A DNA stretch of 64,000 nt from Morinoia aosen (GCA_030386875.1 CM059567.1:86793130-86857129); one strand, 5' to 3'; shown: positions 1 to 12,900, counted from the stretch's first letter. A program made the numbers and translations. The notes: generated by a model from the sequence alone, not told the origin.

Positions 1-475
1 TTTCACCTGTGGAACTTGAAACCGCAAATCGTTCATATTGGGTCCTGAAGTTCATGAAATACAATGAAGGCTGAGTATGATAGCACTGGAAAAATTAACT
101 TAAAGTTTATTTTGATTTTGGCTATATAATGTTATCGTTTGATTGGTGAAGTAGGGGATTTATGTGTTAGGCTTTCACTTTAATTTAATCCGTTCGTTCA
201 TTTTAGGAGGACTATCCTACAGATATTTAGTTTTGCTGACTTTGTGATGTTGGGCATGTATTTTTTCCAATATTTCCTGACATTATATGGTATCATATTA
301 TTTTATTTTGGGAAATTTGTTACGGACTGTTCCATACATGGTAGTATTTTTTTAATCATTTCACTTTCGGTTTCCCGGTTCCCTCCTTTATCGCTTAGAT
401 TTTTTTCAGATGTTTTCAATTACATTTATTTTTAAAAATATGTACTATAACTGAAATTTTTCACTATTGATTGGT
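1..475. repeat. Diverged direct repeat, copy A
   Basis: This block matches 1441-1865 in the same orientation. Shared landmarks include the phrase ending in accgttcatat, then ccgttcgttcattt, gactatcct, tgtgatgt, ttgttacgga, tgttccatacat, and a final pyrimidine-rich tttatcgctt. Copy A carries about 120 extra bases between the first and second landmark. The open frame at 244-435 lies inside the repeat and reads as hydrophobic low-complexity sequence, so I do not call it a gene. Divergence looks substantial, so the duplication is old. Confidence 0.7.
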
Positions 476-1440
476 TTGTGAGTTATTATTGCTTTGCAGA
501 CGTCATTAACATCAGACATGTAAATTCATAATATGCGTGTTTTTTCTCCTGCTTCGTAGAAAAGAAACCATTTCTTCAATAATTTATGTTTTTCCCTTAG
601 AGAGTTTGATCATTTTAGCAGTCAAATTAAATATACTTCCAAACAACATTATTTACGTCGCGAACTGCGAATAGTAATACATTATGACTAAGGCAGTATC
701 ACAGTAACTGCTGTTATTTGGTATAATTCTTTACATAATATGTGTCGTTTAAAACGGCTGTGACTTTTAGGAGAATAATGAAACAGAGTATTTCATTCCA
801 TTATTAAATGATACTTATATTGCCGAGCTATACAATAATAAATGTTCGCACTAGAGTTCTGTTACACAGCGACGAAAGGCAGCTGTTGAAGTGCGCATGG
901 TAGTGATTCTTGGTGGTGGTGACGAGCCGTACACGTACACAGAGTCGCTCACGCACACTGAGAATGTGCGAGGTTGACAGAGGTGCTGCCCGAGCACAGA
1001 CGTACATACGTGTGAACGCTCAGCTCAAGCTTATAAGCTAGTTAGGAAACTACCAGCGGCAGTACACAAGAGCAGTGCAACAGTCCGTACTCTGAATTTA
1101 TCACCTATATTTTTCGAAACGTTGGGTATGCCGTTACGTTTGAAATGATGCAGGGACACACTCGTTGTGCGTATGGCATTGCGCCCGCTATTTTTGTCTT
1201 TTTTTGTTCGTAGTGTCCTCTGCACGTCCGCTCAAACATTTCAAAGCAATCTAATAAAGAAAAAAGCACATGCCGATTCCTTCGGAACAAATCGCAAATG
1301 CACATGTTGCTAGATTTTTATTTTTCTTTACTGACAACAGTTGACGTCGATATTTTCGATTTTTTACATTACAAATTGTCTTCGTACTAGATTATGTTAT
1401 ATTAATAGACTACATAGCTTTCTATGTTTAATAGTTATTT
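476..1440. other. Spacer between direct repeats, no gene seen
   Basis: The DNA between the two repeat copies is AT-rich except for a GC-richer, CpG-containing island at about 870-1030. Short frames on the minus strand at 1031-1305 have no recognisable domain. I see no splice pair, RNA gene or element end here. Confidence 0.5.
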
Positions 1441-1865
1441 TTATTTATCATTTGGGACTTAAAACCGTAAACCGTTCATATCGTGTCATTTCACTTCAAT
1501 CCGTTCGTTCATTTGAGTGAGACTATCCTGCAGATTTCATTCATATAGTTGATTTCGTGATGTTTGGCATGTCTTTTTCCCTACATTTCCTTGTATAATT
1601 TGGTATTATATTTTTTAATATTGAACAATTTGTTACGGATTGATTGTTCCATACATAGGTGGATTAATTTTTAATTATTTCATCTCTGGTTTGCCGGTTT
1701 CATTATTTATCGCTTCATTTTTTTAGGTGATCAAATTTTTTGATTCATCTGGACGAAGTTTTGATTTTAGGTTCTGATTTGATTTTAGGTTATGAGGAGG
1801 ATGTCCTCAATAATATTAAATTTTCAAAACAATTTTTATAACTGAACTTTTTCATTCGTTTTTTC
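1441..1865. repeat. Diverged direct repeat, copy B
   Basis: Second member of the direct duplication with 1-475, lacking the ~120 bases inserted in copy A. The two copies keep the same order of landmarks over about 400 bases. Confidence 0.7.
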
Positions 1866-2929
1866 TCTAGTTTTTCGCATTTCTCGCTGATTGTTTCGAT
1901 TTCTGCATTCGACTTACTATTTTTTAACTTTTTCAACTGCTTTGTTTCTTCATCTATTATTTTCAGCAATCTGCTTCATTTTATCGCTTCGTTATTTCGT
2001 ATTCTCGTTCTATTGTATATAGTGCCCTTTTCAAATGAAAAATGTTTTTTCAATGTGCGGTTTTGTTTTGACAATCCTAATTTAACACAGTGTTAGCAAA
2101 CACTAATTTGATGTACTTATATGATTTGTAAGATGATATAATTTGTTGTAATTCGTTGCACTTCTCTTTCCATTGCTTCTTCGTAATCACGACTTGTTTC
2201 GGTCCGGTGCTACCTAAACATGATTAGTCAAAGCAGAAAGGTTACATTTACCGGTCGATTCATTATTTTAATTCGTTGATCTCTGTCGCAACACCATGGC
2301 ATTCCCTCAATGCTAATGTGTGTGTAAGACTGGAAATATGAGTTCGTTGATTTGTTAACGTGGAAGCAGCAATGAATAGTTTACAACAGTGATGCGGCAA
2401 CCCGATGCAATGCCCTTATTAATCAACAATGACAAGTACGAACACAAAATTCGCTTCATTGCTTGGTAAGGCAAAACTAAAGAAGCACCTCCTTGAGGGA
2501 AGTTATCACTTAAACCCGATTTCGTTAGAATGTTAGAAGATTTTGTACCCAATGGCACATAGAATAATGGTAACCTTCTGGCCCATAGAATAATGGTAAC
2601 TTTCTGGCCCACCGAATTATAGAATTATTATTCGCTTCGTGTTTTTAGGGAAATTTAAATGTTCGAAACAAAGAAAATCTCACGCCACACACTGTGATAC
2701 AGAGGCATGTTCAGAACTCCTCTAAAATGTTTTTTCTTCGCCGATGCTTAGAAGGTCAGGATGACATAAATCAAATATATTCATGCAAATTTAGAATATA
2801 ATGACCAGCTTACTGCCTGCTTATTTGATGTAGCGTTTGGTTCTGCGAAAGAGGTTAGTCATTGAACAACCGTCACTGGAAATATTCTAGTCCATTCTCA
2901 TTTGATTCAATGATTTAATTTCTTTTTAG
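1866..2929. other. No gene recognised
   Basis: AT-rich DNA. A short duplicated phrase on finding no difference in Illustrative sense, agaataatggtaac, occurs twice at about 2561-2600. The minus frame at 2355-2612 has no recognisable family. The segment ends in a pyrimidine tract and AG that would serve as acceptor for the exon-like block at 2930. Confidence 0.4.
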
Positions 2930-3077
2930 ATGACAACGCAGAGGAGGGACAACTTACTCTCATCATGGAAAACTGCAGTCTTGCTGTGGAAGAAAATTCA
3001 ACGTTTCTAAATGCCACAGCGTCCTCGCCACCTGGCACTCTCATTCCTTATTTCATCAAGAGTTCTCCATGAAATAG
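2930..3077 (+). CDS. Exon-like block 1, unknown gene
   Basis: A 148-base block preceded by a T-rich tract and TTTTAG, and followed by GTATGC. Read in phase 1 (one base supplied by the previous exon) it begins D-N-A-E-E-G-Q and runs about 46 residues, rich in Ser, Thr, Asn and Pro, before a stop 10 bases short of the donor. The block at 6657 has almost the same length, the same acceptor phase and the same opening D-N-A, so the two look like diverged duplicate exons. No family is recognised. The stop just before the donor means it is either a terminal exon or a decayed one. A gene is inferred only from splice borders and composition. Confidence 0.3.
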
Positions 3078-6019
3078 GTATGCCTTTATACGAATATTTT
3101 AGTATTGCAAGGGAACGATTTGGTTCACGTTTTTCATACTTAGCGGAAAAATTTTGATGGTGTTGAGTGAAAAGAAATTTTAGATCATGTGATCTGCAGC
3201 GTTAAGCTCATATCGGAAATTTGAAACAGTGGTTGGAAAAAACAAAATATCATCTGACACATTGTAATTACCTGAAGTGAAACTGTGAATACCTTTGGCT
3301 CTCAGAATGGCTTGAAATATACTTTTGATAGAAGCACCCAAGTCCCCTAAAGTTATCTAAGAGAATAACATTCTTCCTATGGAGCAGCTACACAAAGTTT
3401 TATCCACCAATGACCACATTAGCTCAATGATATATTCAGGCGTCGCGACTGTGGAGACTATTGGAGATGTGAGTCTTAGCGCCGGGGCGATTTGAATAGT
3501 TTCACTGCGGTTTCAGTAATTTGAAACAAGGCATTAGCCACTCCAGAGAAAAGCCTACAGCATGAGATGATGAAGCATTCCTTCGTAGTAATGTTATTGA
3601 ATGTTGTTAATGGGTCAGGAAAAATACCAGGATATGGCTGCCCCTGCCCTCACTTAACGGTAGAAATGTATCACTATTGTGCTGGCGATGTCATAATAAT
3701 CTGTATCAGAAACACGTGCTAGCTTTTTCCACACTGAAATGCGGCAGGGAGTAACAAATTTAATCCTCTATCAAGTCATCAGTGGCTCTAAAGTTGCTGC
3801 ACTGCCGAACATTTTTTGTTCGCGCATCTCTCTTCTGATTGTTTTTCCACTACCAGCGTTGTCAGCTTAGTTTTCATTCCATGAGTGACTTTAGGCGCCT
3901 GGGGACCTCCTTGGCGCAATCATACATACCCAAGTGTTTTGTTTCTCTTACGCAACACTCTCTTGGTTCTCGTAAGTGGTTTCATGGCACTCGTGGGGAG
4001 TTTGAATCTGTGAGTACTATATTTTGATCCCCCTTAAATTTCCTCTTTTTCATCATTGAAGTTCCCATTGTACGAGGGTCTCCTTCTTTTTGGCTCCATG
4101 GGCTAGAGAGTTAGCCTATTTCTTTGTGCACTTGGCTACAGGGTCTTCTAACATTCTGATGCGATTCGGGTTTGAAGTGACCACTTCTTTCAACGAGGTG
4201 CTTCTATAGTTTAGGCTATGCAACCAATGAGGTGAATTTTGTGTTTGAACTTGTCATTGTTCGTGATTCAGGGCATTGCATTGGGCTTTCACTTTCTTGT
4301 TGTAAACTAATCACTGCTGCTCTGATGTGTACGAATTGAAAAAAAAACGCTTATATTTCCAGGCTTGCTAGTACATTTTTCAAATTCGTTTTCATAAAAA
4401 GCACAATGCCGGGTTTTAAAAAGTTTTCAATATAGAAAACATGCGCTAAAATTAAAGGTAAATTGGATCTAATTGCGCGATAGTTGCGCAAAGTTTAAAC
4501 ATGATATTGACAGTTGGAAGGCATATTAGAATGTTCTCCATTGTGTAAATGAGCTTGAATTTAGAAAAGCTGATGAACAAGAGTCAAAAATGTTTTCAAT
4601 TTCAATATATTTCATACAAAAAATATAATACTACGCACATTACGTGTGAAATTTTTTTTTTTCATTTTATTTCTTTCCCATCGAATGTTGAGTCATTGAA
4701 TACGAACGAAATATTAAGAAACAATAGAAATGGTCGTTTTTGATAAGGTTTGCCATATATGACTGTATTTGAAAGGGAACTGGTTAGGCATATTATTAGG
4801 AGTAAAAATTCTCAGCCCATTAACTGCACACTCTCAAACTCTTATGTGTCTCACTTCTTAAAATACGAGCTGCATCTGAGGCTCACCTTATATCGGCTGA
4901 TGTTCAGTTCGTACTGTTCCGTTCGGCCAGTGTTTTCTTAGTCAAACAGATGAAGCTTGGGTTGTTGTGGGTTGTTTTGTGTCATCCGCTTACAGCGTAA
5001 CGCTTCCTTAATAAATTTATGTTGTGTAGGATTGCATTGCACCTATAATGTCTAGAGACCAGTAGGTGTGACCCCATTCATATTTACCATAGATCACCCT
5101 TAGGATCATATTCCGCTCTCAAAACATCGATCTCAAATATGATCGCATTTGATGTTGAAAAGTTTTATATTCGGCCTACATAACCCACATCACCTTATTC
5201 CGCAGATTACACTTCGAGCTCTAGCTACGGTCATCTATCTATATATGTGTTTTCACTTGAAATTCTGGCGCATAACAACCTCTCCACGCAATGAAGCTCT
5301 GGAGTACTCTTTCGCCATTCTTTCCTTTAGTTCTCTTTGTGTTCGACCCATTTACTAAGCGTATGACAGTTAATTTCTGTTGTCTTAATTAAGATAAATT
5401 GTCATTCTTCAAACATTTGTTTAGTAAGTCACATTATTTCTGCATCATTTCACTTCAAGAATATATGAATGCATTGGTTAATCATTTTTCATGGTCCTCA
5501 CTCTGGCTTTATTACTACCGGTAAAACTTCATGCATATAGATTTTTTAATCCCTTTTACACATCTCATTACATAGCTTTTCGTCCTCCCACAGCAGGATG
5601 TGCTTGTGTCACAAATGTTTCCAGTTTCCACTGCATATATTATTTCATCATTAGTACTTGGGCTACAGATATCGGAACGATTAGCTCCCGAAATTTTAAA
5701 TTTGTTGTGTTTATTTCATATCCTTCCCAAGTAAACTCTTCGCAGCTAATCATTACTTGTGGAATGAGCTATTAACGCTTCGACGTTCGTAAACAAATGA
5801 CATATCGGTAAGCTTTGAGTGCGTTTTTTGAATTGCTCATTTGAACAATCACGCTACTATTAACTGCAAGTAAAACTCCATCCATGCCACCATAGTAAAT
5901 CGGAAGATCATTGTACATCCCTTCGTAAACCTTGCATCAAGCCTTTCTGTCTTTCCCGGCACTTTCTTCGTCTTTTCTCAGCTTAAACCCTTAGAAAGAT
6001 ACAACTATAAAACCTATGA
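3078..6019. other. Intron-like or intergenic DNA, no gene recognised
   Basis: AT-rich sequence with several open frames of 60-94 codons (3839, 4549, 4750, 5149, 5491) that have no domain, no consistent codon bias and no splice partners I can defend. If the exon-like blocks at 2930 and 6657 belong together this is their intron. Confidence 0.4.
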
Positions 6020-6190
6020 CGCTTCCATAGGGAGAATGTACGGGCCTGAGCTGATGGTTAGGGAATCCTTTTTTTGTTGAAATAGTGCGTTTGCTTTTAA
6101 CAAGGACTTTGTTTCAGTTGACTGCCTTCCTTTTATTTAAGACCTACTAACTTCTGCTTTAACTTTTATCTTTGAAGTTTCAACCTGACA
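6020..6190 (+). repeat. Decayed SINE-like fragment
   Basis: The phrase gggagaatgtacgggcctga followed by gctgatggttaggg and a T-run plus gttgaaat matches the middle of the SINE-like element at 50069-50415 in the same orientation. No head, tail or target duplication can be recognised, so it is an old fragment. Confidence 0.5.
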
Positions 6191-6656
6191 TATTTTCTTG
6201 GCGCAGAGAGACTTTTGTTGGAACACACTTGTGCATAGGTTCCCCGTGTTCGTAATCATACTCGATGATTCCATCGTGATTACTCTCTTTTTTAGCTCCT
6301 TTGTTGTGGGTAAGGAACCTTAAACTAACATTTATGCCAAAAATATTTTTGACTCATAAATATTTAAAAGCTTTTACGCTTTCACCACTGATTGTAAAAC
6401 AACGTAGTTGTGTTTCTATTCCTGATCTTCGGGCCACATGTTTTTCCTCGCTTTAAACGATCCGTCGACATACAAAGGAAACTTATTTCCCTGATCACGC
6501 ACTCTGATCACAGTCGCTGATAAAAAATTTGCCCCAAATGTTCACATATATCTTTTATACTACTCTGTCGGAGTCTCTAATTTATTACTTATTTCTCGTC
6601 AACTGTACTCCTTCACATTCAAATGTATTTTCAGTAATATAAGTCATTTTATCCAG

Positions 6657-6803
6657 ATGATAACGCAGCGGGCGAAGTACTGCCCTATACGACAGCACTT
6701 CCTACGGATGAACATTTTGCCAGCGCTCCAACTACACCCAGCGCAGTACCTGTTGAGAGATGGGGCGTCTCCCCAACTCCATCTGGAACGTAATGTGGAA
6801 TCG
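6657..6803 (+). CDS. Exon-like block 2, unknown gene
   Basis: A 147-base block with acceptor TTATCCAG and donor GTATGA. In phase 1 it opens D-N-A-A-G-E-V-L-P, continues as Thr/Ser/Pro/Ala-rich sequence and meets a stop 14 bases before the donor, mirroring the layout of the 2930 block. An alternative frame starting at the first ATG is also open for about 50 codons, so the frame is not settled. The Ser/Thr/Pro composition would fit a secreted, O-glycosylated or disordered region, but no signal peptide exon or family is seen. Inferred duplicate of block 1. Confidence 0.3.
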
Positions 6804-6804
6804 G

Positions 6805-6896
6805 TATGATTATATGACAGATCTGTATCGTGAAATTAGGTTGAATTCGTTATGATTATATGATAGATCTGTATCGTGAAATTAGGTTGAATTCGT
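6805..6896. repeat. 46-bp tandem duplication
   Basis: Two adjacent 46-base copies (6805-6850 and 6851-6896) beginning tatgattatatga differ at one base. The first copy begins inside the donor site of the preceding exon-like block, so the duplication also copied the start of the presumed intron. Confidence 0.9.
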
Positions 6897-7829
6897 TATG
6901 ATTTTTCTAAATAGCAGTTCATTTAGTAAATTCTACCGTTTAAAATATTTTTGAAACTACAATACATTTTCAGCTGTTTCTACAATAAATTCTATTTTGG
7001 TTGCAGGCGGATAGATTGTGTACTCTAATATTCCTGATTTGTTCTTCGAATTATTTCAGTTTTCTCATTAAAATTTTTTGCGTATTCTATGTTCACTCGA
7101 TTAAGTCATAGTGATGAGCATATTAGAAGTTTGATGCCTTGTGTTTACACATTTTTGATTCATGGGTGATTTCTGAAGGTGTTTCGCTTGTTTATTGTAT
7201 TAGGTTAGACAATTTTCTAAATTTTTCGAAAGTTAGCCCATTTTGAGACTAATGCTTCAAGATAAAGAAGAAGAGAAGAAAAGAGAAACTGTTGTGAGAA
7301 CGTAATTTTGCTCAGTTCATATAGCTTTTTGTTGTGGTTGTAAAGCTTCCTGAGTTGTAGTTTTTCTCAATACTCGATCTAGCTTGTGAGTTTGCACGTC
7401 CTAAAGTGTACCAACACAGCTGCAGCAAACTAACACTAAGCTGTCACATCTTGCAAATGAGGTGTTTAGAGGAAAAATTGAAATGATCCATGCGTTAAAA
7501 ACATACTTGACTGTTACCTGCACCCCATCACGCAAGGGATGAGTCTTCAGTATAAATTTATACTGTCACCGTGTGACCTTTTCATTTAGAAACCACTTCA
7601 TGCTTTTTAGTGTTATTTGTTCATTTCGGTAGTATACTCATCACGAAAATGATCTTAGTAGTCGATTATGTTTGAACTCACTGCACATTACTCCCCTTTT
7701 TCGCAGTATATTTGACTACGAATAGATTTACTTTTCATGGGTGATGTGTGTGTCAATAAATCCTTCACAATGAAAAATGAATTCCTTTTCTCCTGTAACA
7801 TTGTATGAATCAATCTTTCCGACTTCCAG
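6897..7829. other. No gene recognised
   Basis: AT-rich DNA between exon-like blocks 2 and 3. No element ends or RNA gene seen. It finishes in a short pyrimidine tract and CCAG. Confidence 0.4.
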
Positions 7830-7986
7830 GTCATCAGAGCAAGATACCAGCAAATATCTCGAGCGCTGAATCAGCATTCACAAATACGTCAGGAGCAACT
7901 ACTGCCCCACTTTCGACTACTCCAACTCAAGCAAAGCCCCAATCCGGTTTTCAATGGTCAAATGGGTCCTTGTGTGAAAGTCGTCA
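7830..7986 (+). CDS. Exon-like block 3, Ser/Thr/Pro-rich
   Basis: A 157-base block between acceptor CTTCCAG and donor GTAAAC. In phase 1 it is open throughout (the frame also extends upstream to an ATG at 7805) and reads about 52 residues very rich in Ser, Thr, Ala and Pro, e.g. S-G-A-T-T-A-P-L-S-T-T-P-T, then a Trp and a Cys near the end. This mucin-like composition is unlike the Phe/Ile/Tyr-rich chance frames of the AT-rich surroundings, making it the best host-exon candidate in the left third. Function unknown. It shares acceptor phase with blocks at 2930, 6657 and 8138. Confidence 0.4.
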
Positions 7987-8137
7987 GTAAACTAATTTTT
8001 TACTTGTCATGGGACAAATCGAAAAATAGAGCTCCAGTGCTCTCTCAGAAATAATGTATGCGTCTTTTGATATTATGTTGAAGAAACCCATAATCTAAAC
8101 CATATTATTAATTGACTTCAACTGTACATTAATTCAG

Positions 8138-8171
8138 ATTCAAATTTGTGCACAGAACAAGATCCCTGGAG
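8138..8171 (+). CDS. Candidate 34-base microexon
   Basis: Bounded by ATTCAG and GTATGT. In phase 1 it reads D-S-N-L-C-T-E-Q-D-P-W. Like blocks 1 and 2 it begins with Asp completed across the junction, but block 3 would hand over a different phase, so direct splicing from block 3 to this block in that frame does not work. Low confidence. Confidence 0.2.
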
Positions 8172-8389
8172 GTATGTAAATCGAATACTCATTATGTAGA
8201 AACATACATTATAAGCAACGTGATTATTTTGAAGCAAATGATTGGCGTATCATCGAGTTCAGATAAAATCTTTTCATTTTACATGGACCTGGGTGCGTAG
8301 TTTCCTGCTGTTTATTGGATGTATTGAAATAGGTGCATATAGAATAATTTCAAGATCATCTGGGGAATATTAATTTTGCATCTGTGAGA

Positions 8390-8640
8390 AGTAGCGCTCG
8401 TAGGGAGACAATATTAGGGCCGAGTTGATGGTTAGGCAAGCCTTATTTTTGGTGGAATGCCGTGTTTTTGGTGTTGTGAAGAACCATATTTTGAGATTTT
8501 TTACTTTATCTCTGTTGTTAGTTAGCTACACTTTCTACAGGATTCTAAGTGTTGGGCTCTCGGTGGTTAACTGATACTAGGTATTGTTTTAATCTCACAT
8601 TTACTTTCTTCGTGATCTTTCATCCCAACACTTTTTATGT
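8390..8640 (+). repeat. Decayed SINE-like fragment
   Basis: Contains gtagcgctcgtagggag, agggccgagttgatggttag and a T-rich/gttg stretch in the same order as the SINE-like element at 50069-50415. Too diverged to place its ends. Confidence 0.5.
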
Positions 8641-9008
8641 TTGTAGGATTAATAAAGTGCCTGAACGTGAATTCTTCGTTACGTGCCTATACCTTATGGT
8701 TTCATCATAACTTATCTCATGTAATAATCTTTGTGGTTAGAAAGGCAAAAATAGTACAATCATCTTCCTTCTAGGTAAATGTAAAGTGAAAAAGAAAATG
8801 CGGTTAAGATTGCATTTTAGTCATTGAATGAAAGATTGATTTGTTTTTGAGTTGATATTTGAACCATGAGAGCTTCCGACTGAATTAGTCCGTTACAGAG
8901 ACACTAGGGAACCTACATTATATCTAGTAATAACCATATCATACGCTTTTATAGATTTACTCATTTTCTTTCCCAAATGTTTTTGAAAGGGTGAAACTAC
9001 AATGTATG

Positions 9009-9201
9009 GGAAGTAGTGCTCCCAGAAGGAGAATGTAAAGGCTCAATCTGAAGATAATGCAAGACTTGTTTTGTCAATAGTGTGTTGTTTTGATTTGCTT
9101 TGTTCGAGACCATTTATTTTTTGTTCACGGATATCTTTTTATGATCATTAATACTTCCTTTTTGAATTTTTATCATGTTGGAGCTTCTTTCCTGACTTTT
9201 A
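9009..9201 (+). repeat. Decayed SINE-like fragment, target of TTAA element
   Basis: gtagtgctcccagaaggaga with following aatgtaaaggctcaatctga and ttgttttgtcaata matches the middle of the SINE-like family. It recurs in each 1359-bp unit (about 10368 and 11727). The TTAA transposon lies directly in its downstream part. Confidence 0.45.
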
Positions 9202-9205
9202 TTAA

Positions 9206-9916
9206 GGACACCGTCTAGGTAGAAATCAGGATATGTGTTGATTTTCTGCTTTTATATGCATCTAATAGAGGATTTTCTTGCGCTTCCATTGGTACTTTCC
9301 GTTTACGTCTACTCCGAATAGTGCGCCCACCAGAGGGGGGGGAAAGCGATGGGGGTGGCGTGACCTTGACCCCTCACCCCCCTCATTATTGGGGGTCAAT
9401 TGAGCGTGTTTCTCTGCGGTAATGGCAATATAGTTCGTTCATGGGCTACACAAAGTGCTTTCATTATTCAAACGAAACATTCTAACGCTGAATAAATATT
9501 TTTTGTAAAATTTTGGCAATTTCAGAATTTAGCTGTTCTGCCGTATCTATGATAATGAAGCAGGAGACCGTCTTGATAGAAATCGGGATATGTGTTGATT
9601 ATCTGTTTATATATGCATCTTATAGAGGATTTTCTTGCGCTTCCATTGGTTCTTTCCGTTTACGTCTACTCCGAATAGTGCGCCCACCAGAGGGGGGGAA
9701 AGCGATGGGGGTGGAGTGACCTTGAACCCTCCCGCCCTCATTATTGGGGGTCAATTGAGCGTGTTTCTCTGCGGGAATGGCATTATAGTTTATTAATGGG
9801 CTACTCAAAGTGCTTCCATTATTCAAACGAAACATTCTAACGCTGAATAAATATTTTTTAATAATTTTTGACAATTTCAGAATTTAGCTGTTCAGCCATA
9901 TCCATGATACCGCAGC
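9206..9916. repeat. Two ~357-bp internal direct repeats
   Basis: Within each 1359-bp unit the stretch starting at the transposon terminus is duplicated: 9206-9562 and 9563-9916 share gaggattttcttgcgcttcc, the phrase gtgcgcccaccagag with its G-run, tattgggggtcaattgagcg and aatttcagaatttagctgtt. The second copy also opens with a variant of the terminal repeat (ggagaccgtcttgatagaaa), so the element end itself was duplicated. Confidence 0.85.
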
Positions 9917-12900
9917 TTTCATTCATAGCTCAATGACAGCTGCAGTATCATAGCTACAGCTATGGCGAGCACACCAATCCAAAGGGCTTGAAAAGAGCTA
10001 TAAAACAAAGGAGTTGACTTGACAAAAAAAACGTATTTTGGTCAAAAAAAAATGAAAAATTAAAAAAATTGGTTGCTTTCAAGAATTACACCTACTCTAT
10101 TTTGATGTATATTTTTTCCCAGAGTTACAGAGCTACAGCAATGTAAATTATATCAATCGAAAGGGCTTGAAAAGAGCTACAAACGCTCAAGAGTTCATTA
10201 TAGAAAACCCTGTAGTTCAAAAGATATAAAGAAAATTATTTTTTTTTTAAAAACACGTTTTTCTGGAAACTTGATAATTGGTTTCTCAAATGCTACTTCT
10301 TCCACAATTTTAGAGTTACTCATTTTCTTTCCCAAATGTTTTTGAAAGGGTGAAACTACAATGTATGAGAAGTAGTGCTCCCAGAAGGAGAATGTAAAGG
10401 CTCAATCTGAAGATAATGCAAGACTTGTTTTGTCAATAGTGTGTTGTTTTGATTTGCTTTGTTCGAGACCATTTATTTTTTGTTCACGGATATCTTTTTA
10501 TGATCATTAATACTTCCTTTTTGAATTTTTATCATGTTGGAGCTTCTTTCCTGACTTTTATTAAGGACACCGTCTAGGTAGAAATCAGGATATGTGTTGA
10601 TTTTCTGCTTTTATATGCATCTAATAGAGGATTTTCTTGCGCTTCCATTGGTACTTTCCGTTTACGTCTACTCCGAATAGTGCGCCCACCAGAGGGGGGG
10701 GAAAGCGATGGGGGTGGCGTGACCTTGACCCCTCACCCCCCTCATTATTGGGGGTCAATTGAGCGTGTTTCTCTGCGGTAATGGCAATATAGTTCGTTCA
10801 TGGGCTACACAAAGTGCTTTCATTATTCAAACGAAACATTCTAACGCTGAATAAATATTTTTTGTAAAATTTTGGCAATTTCAGAATTTAGCTGTTCTGC
10901 CGTATCTATGATAATGAAGCAGGAGACCGTCTTGATAGAAATCGGGATATGTGTTGATTATCTGTTTATATATGCATCTTATAGAGGATTTTCTTGCGCT
11001 TCCATTGGTTCTTTCCGTTTACGTCTACTCCGAATAGTGCGCCCACCAGAGGGGGGGAAAGCGATGGGGGTGGAGTGACCTTGAACCCTCCCGCCCTCAT
11101 TATTGGGGGTCAATTGAGCGTGTTTCTCTGCGGGAATGGCATTATAGTTTATTAATGGGCTACTCAAAGTGCTTCCATTATTCAAACGAAACATTCTAAC
11201 GCTGAATAAATATTTTTTAATAATTTTTGACAATTTCAGAATTTAGCTGTTCAGCCATATCCATGATACCGCAGCTTTCATTCATAGCTCAATGACAGCT
11301 GCAGTATCATAGCTACAGCTATGGCGAGCACACCAATCCAAAGGGCTTGAAAAGAGCTATAAAACAAAGGAGTTGACTTGACAAAAAAAACGTATTTTGG
11401 TCAAAAAAAAATGAAAAATTAAAAAAATTGGTTGCTTTCAAGAATTACACCTACTCTATTTTGATGTATATTTTTTCCCAGAGTTACAGAGCTACAGCAA
11501 TGTAAATTATATCAATCGAAAGGGCTTGAAAAGAGCTACAAACGCTCAAGAGTTCATTATAGAAAACCCTGTAGTTCAAAAGATATAAAGAAAATTATTT
11601 TTTTTTTAAAAACACGTTTTTCTGGAAACTTGATAATTGGTTTCTCAAATGCTACTTCTTCCACAATTTTAGAGTTACTCATTTTCTTTCCCAAATGTTT
11701 TTGAAAGGGTGAAACTACAATGTATGAGAAGTAGTGCTCCCAGAAGGAGAATGTAAAGGCTCAATCTGAAGATAATGCAAGACTTGTTTTGTCAATAGTG
11801 TGTTGTTTTGATTTGCTTTGTTCGAGACCATTTATTTTTTGTTCACGGATATCTTTTTATGATCATTAATACTTCCTTTTTGAATTTTTATCATGTTGGA
11901 GCTTCTTTCCTGACTTTTATTAAGGACACCGTCTAGGTAGAAATCAGGATATGTGTTGATTTTCTGCTTTTATATGCATCTAATAGAGGATTTTCTTGCG
12001 CTTCCATTGGTACTTTCCGTTTACGTCTACTCCGAATAGTGCGCCCACCAGAGGGGGGGGAAAGCGATGGGGGTGGCGTGACCTTGACCCCTCACCCCCC
12101 TCATTATTGGGGGTCAATTGAGCGTGTTTCTCTGCGGTAATGGCAATATAGTTCGTTCATGGGCTACACAAAGTGCTTTCATTATTCAAACGAAACATTC
12201 TAACGCTGAATAAATATTTTTTGTAAAATTTTGGCAATTTCAGAATTTAGCTGTTCTGCCGTATCTATGATAATGAAGCAGGAGACCGTCTTGATAGAAA
12301 TCGGGATATGTGTTGATTATCTGTTTATATATGCATCTTATAGAGGATTTTCTTGCGCTTCCATTGGTTCTTTCCGTTTACGTCTACTCCGAATAGTGCG
12401 CCCACCAGAGGGGGGGAAAGCGATGGGGGTGGAGTGACCTTGAACCCTCCCGCCCTCATTATTGGGGGTCAATTGAGCGTGTTTCTCTGCGGGAATGGCA
12501 TTATAGTTTATTAATGGGCTACTCAAAGTGCTTCCATTATTCAAACGAAACATTCTAACGCTGAATAAATATTTTTTAATAATTTTTGACAATTTCAGAA
12601 TTTAGCTGTTCAGCCATATCCATGATACCGCAGCTTTCATTCATAGCTCAATGACAGCTGCAGTATCATAGCTACAGCTATGGCGAGCACACCAATCCAA
12701 AGGGCTTGAAAAGAGCTATAAAACAAAGGAGTTGACTTGACAAAAAAAACGTATTTTGGTCAAAAAAAAATGAAAAATTAAAAAAATTGGTTGCTTTCAA
12801 GAATTACATCTATTCTATTTTGATGTATATTTTTTCCCAGAGTTACAGAGCTACAGCAATGTAAATTATATCAATCGGAAGGGCTTGAAAAGAGCTACAA

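Noticed and set aside
9513-12592. Repeated 68- and 84-codon frames (both strands) in the 1359-bp units
   Set aside because: They recur only because the DNA is triplicated, overlap each other antisense, and have no domain or codon signal.
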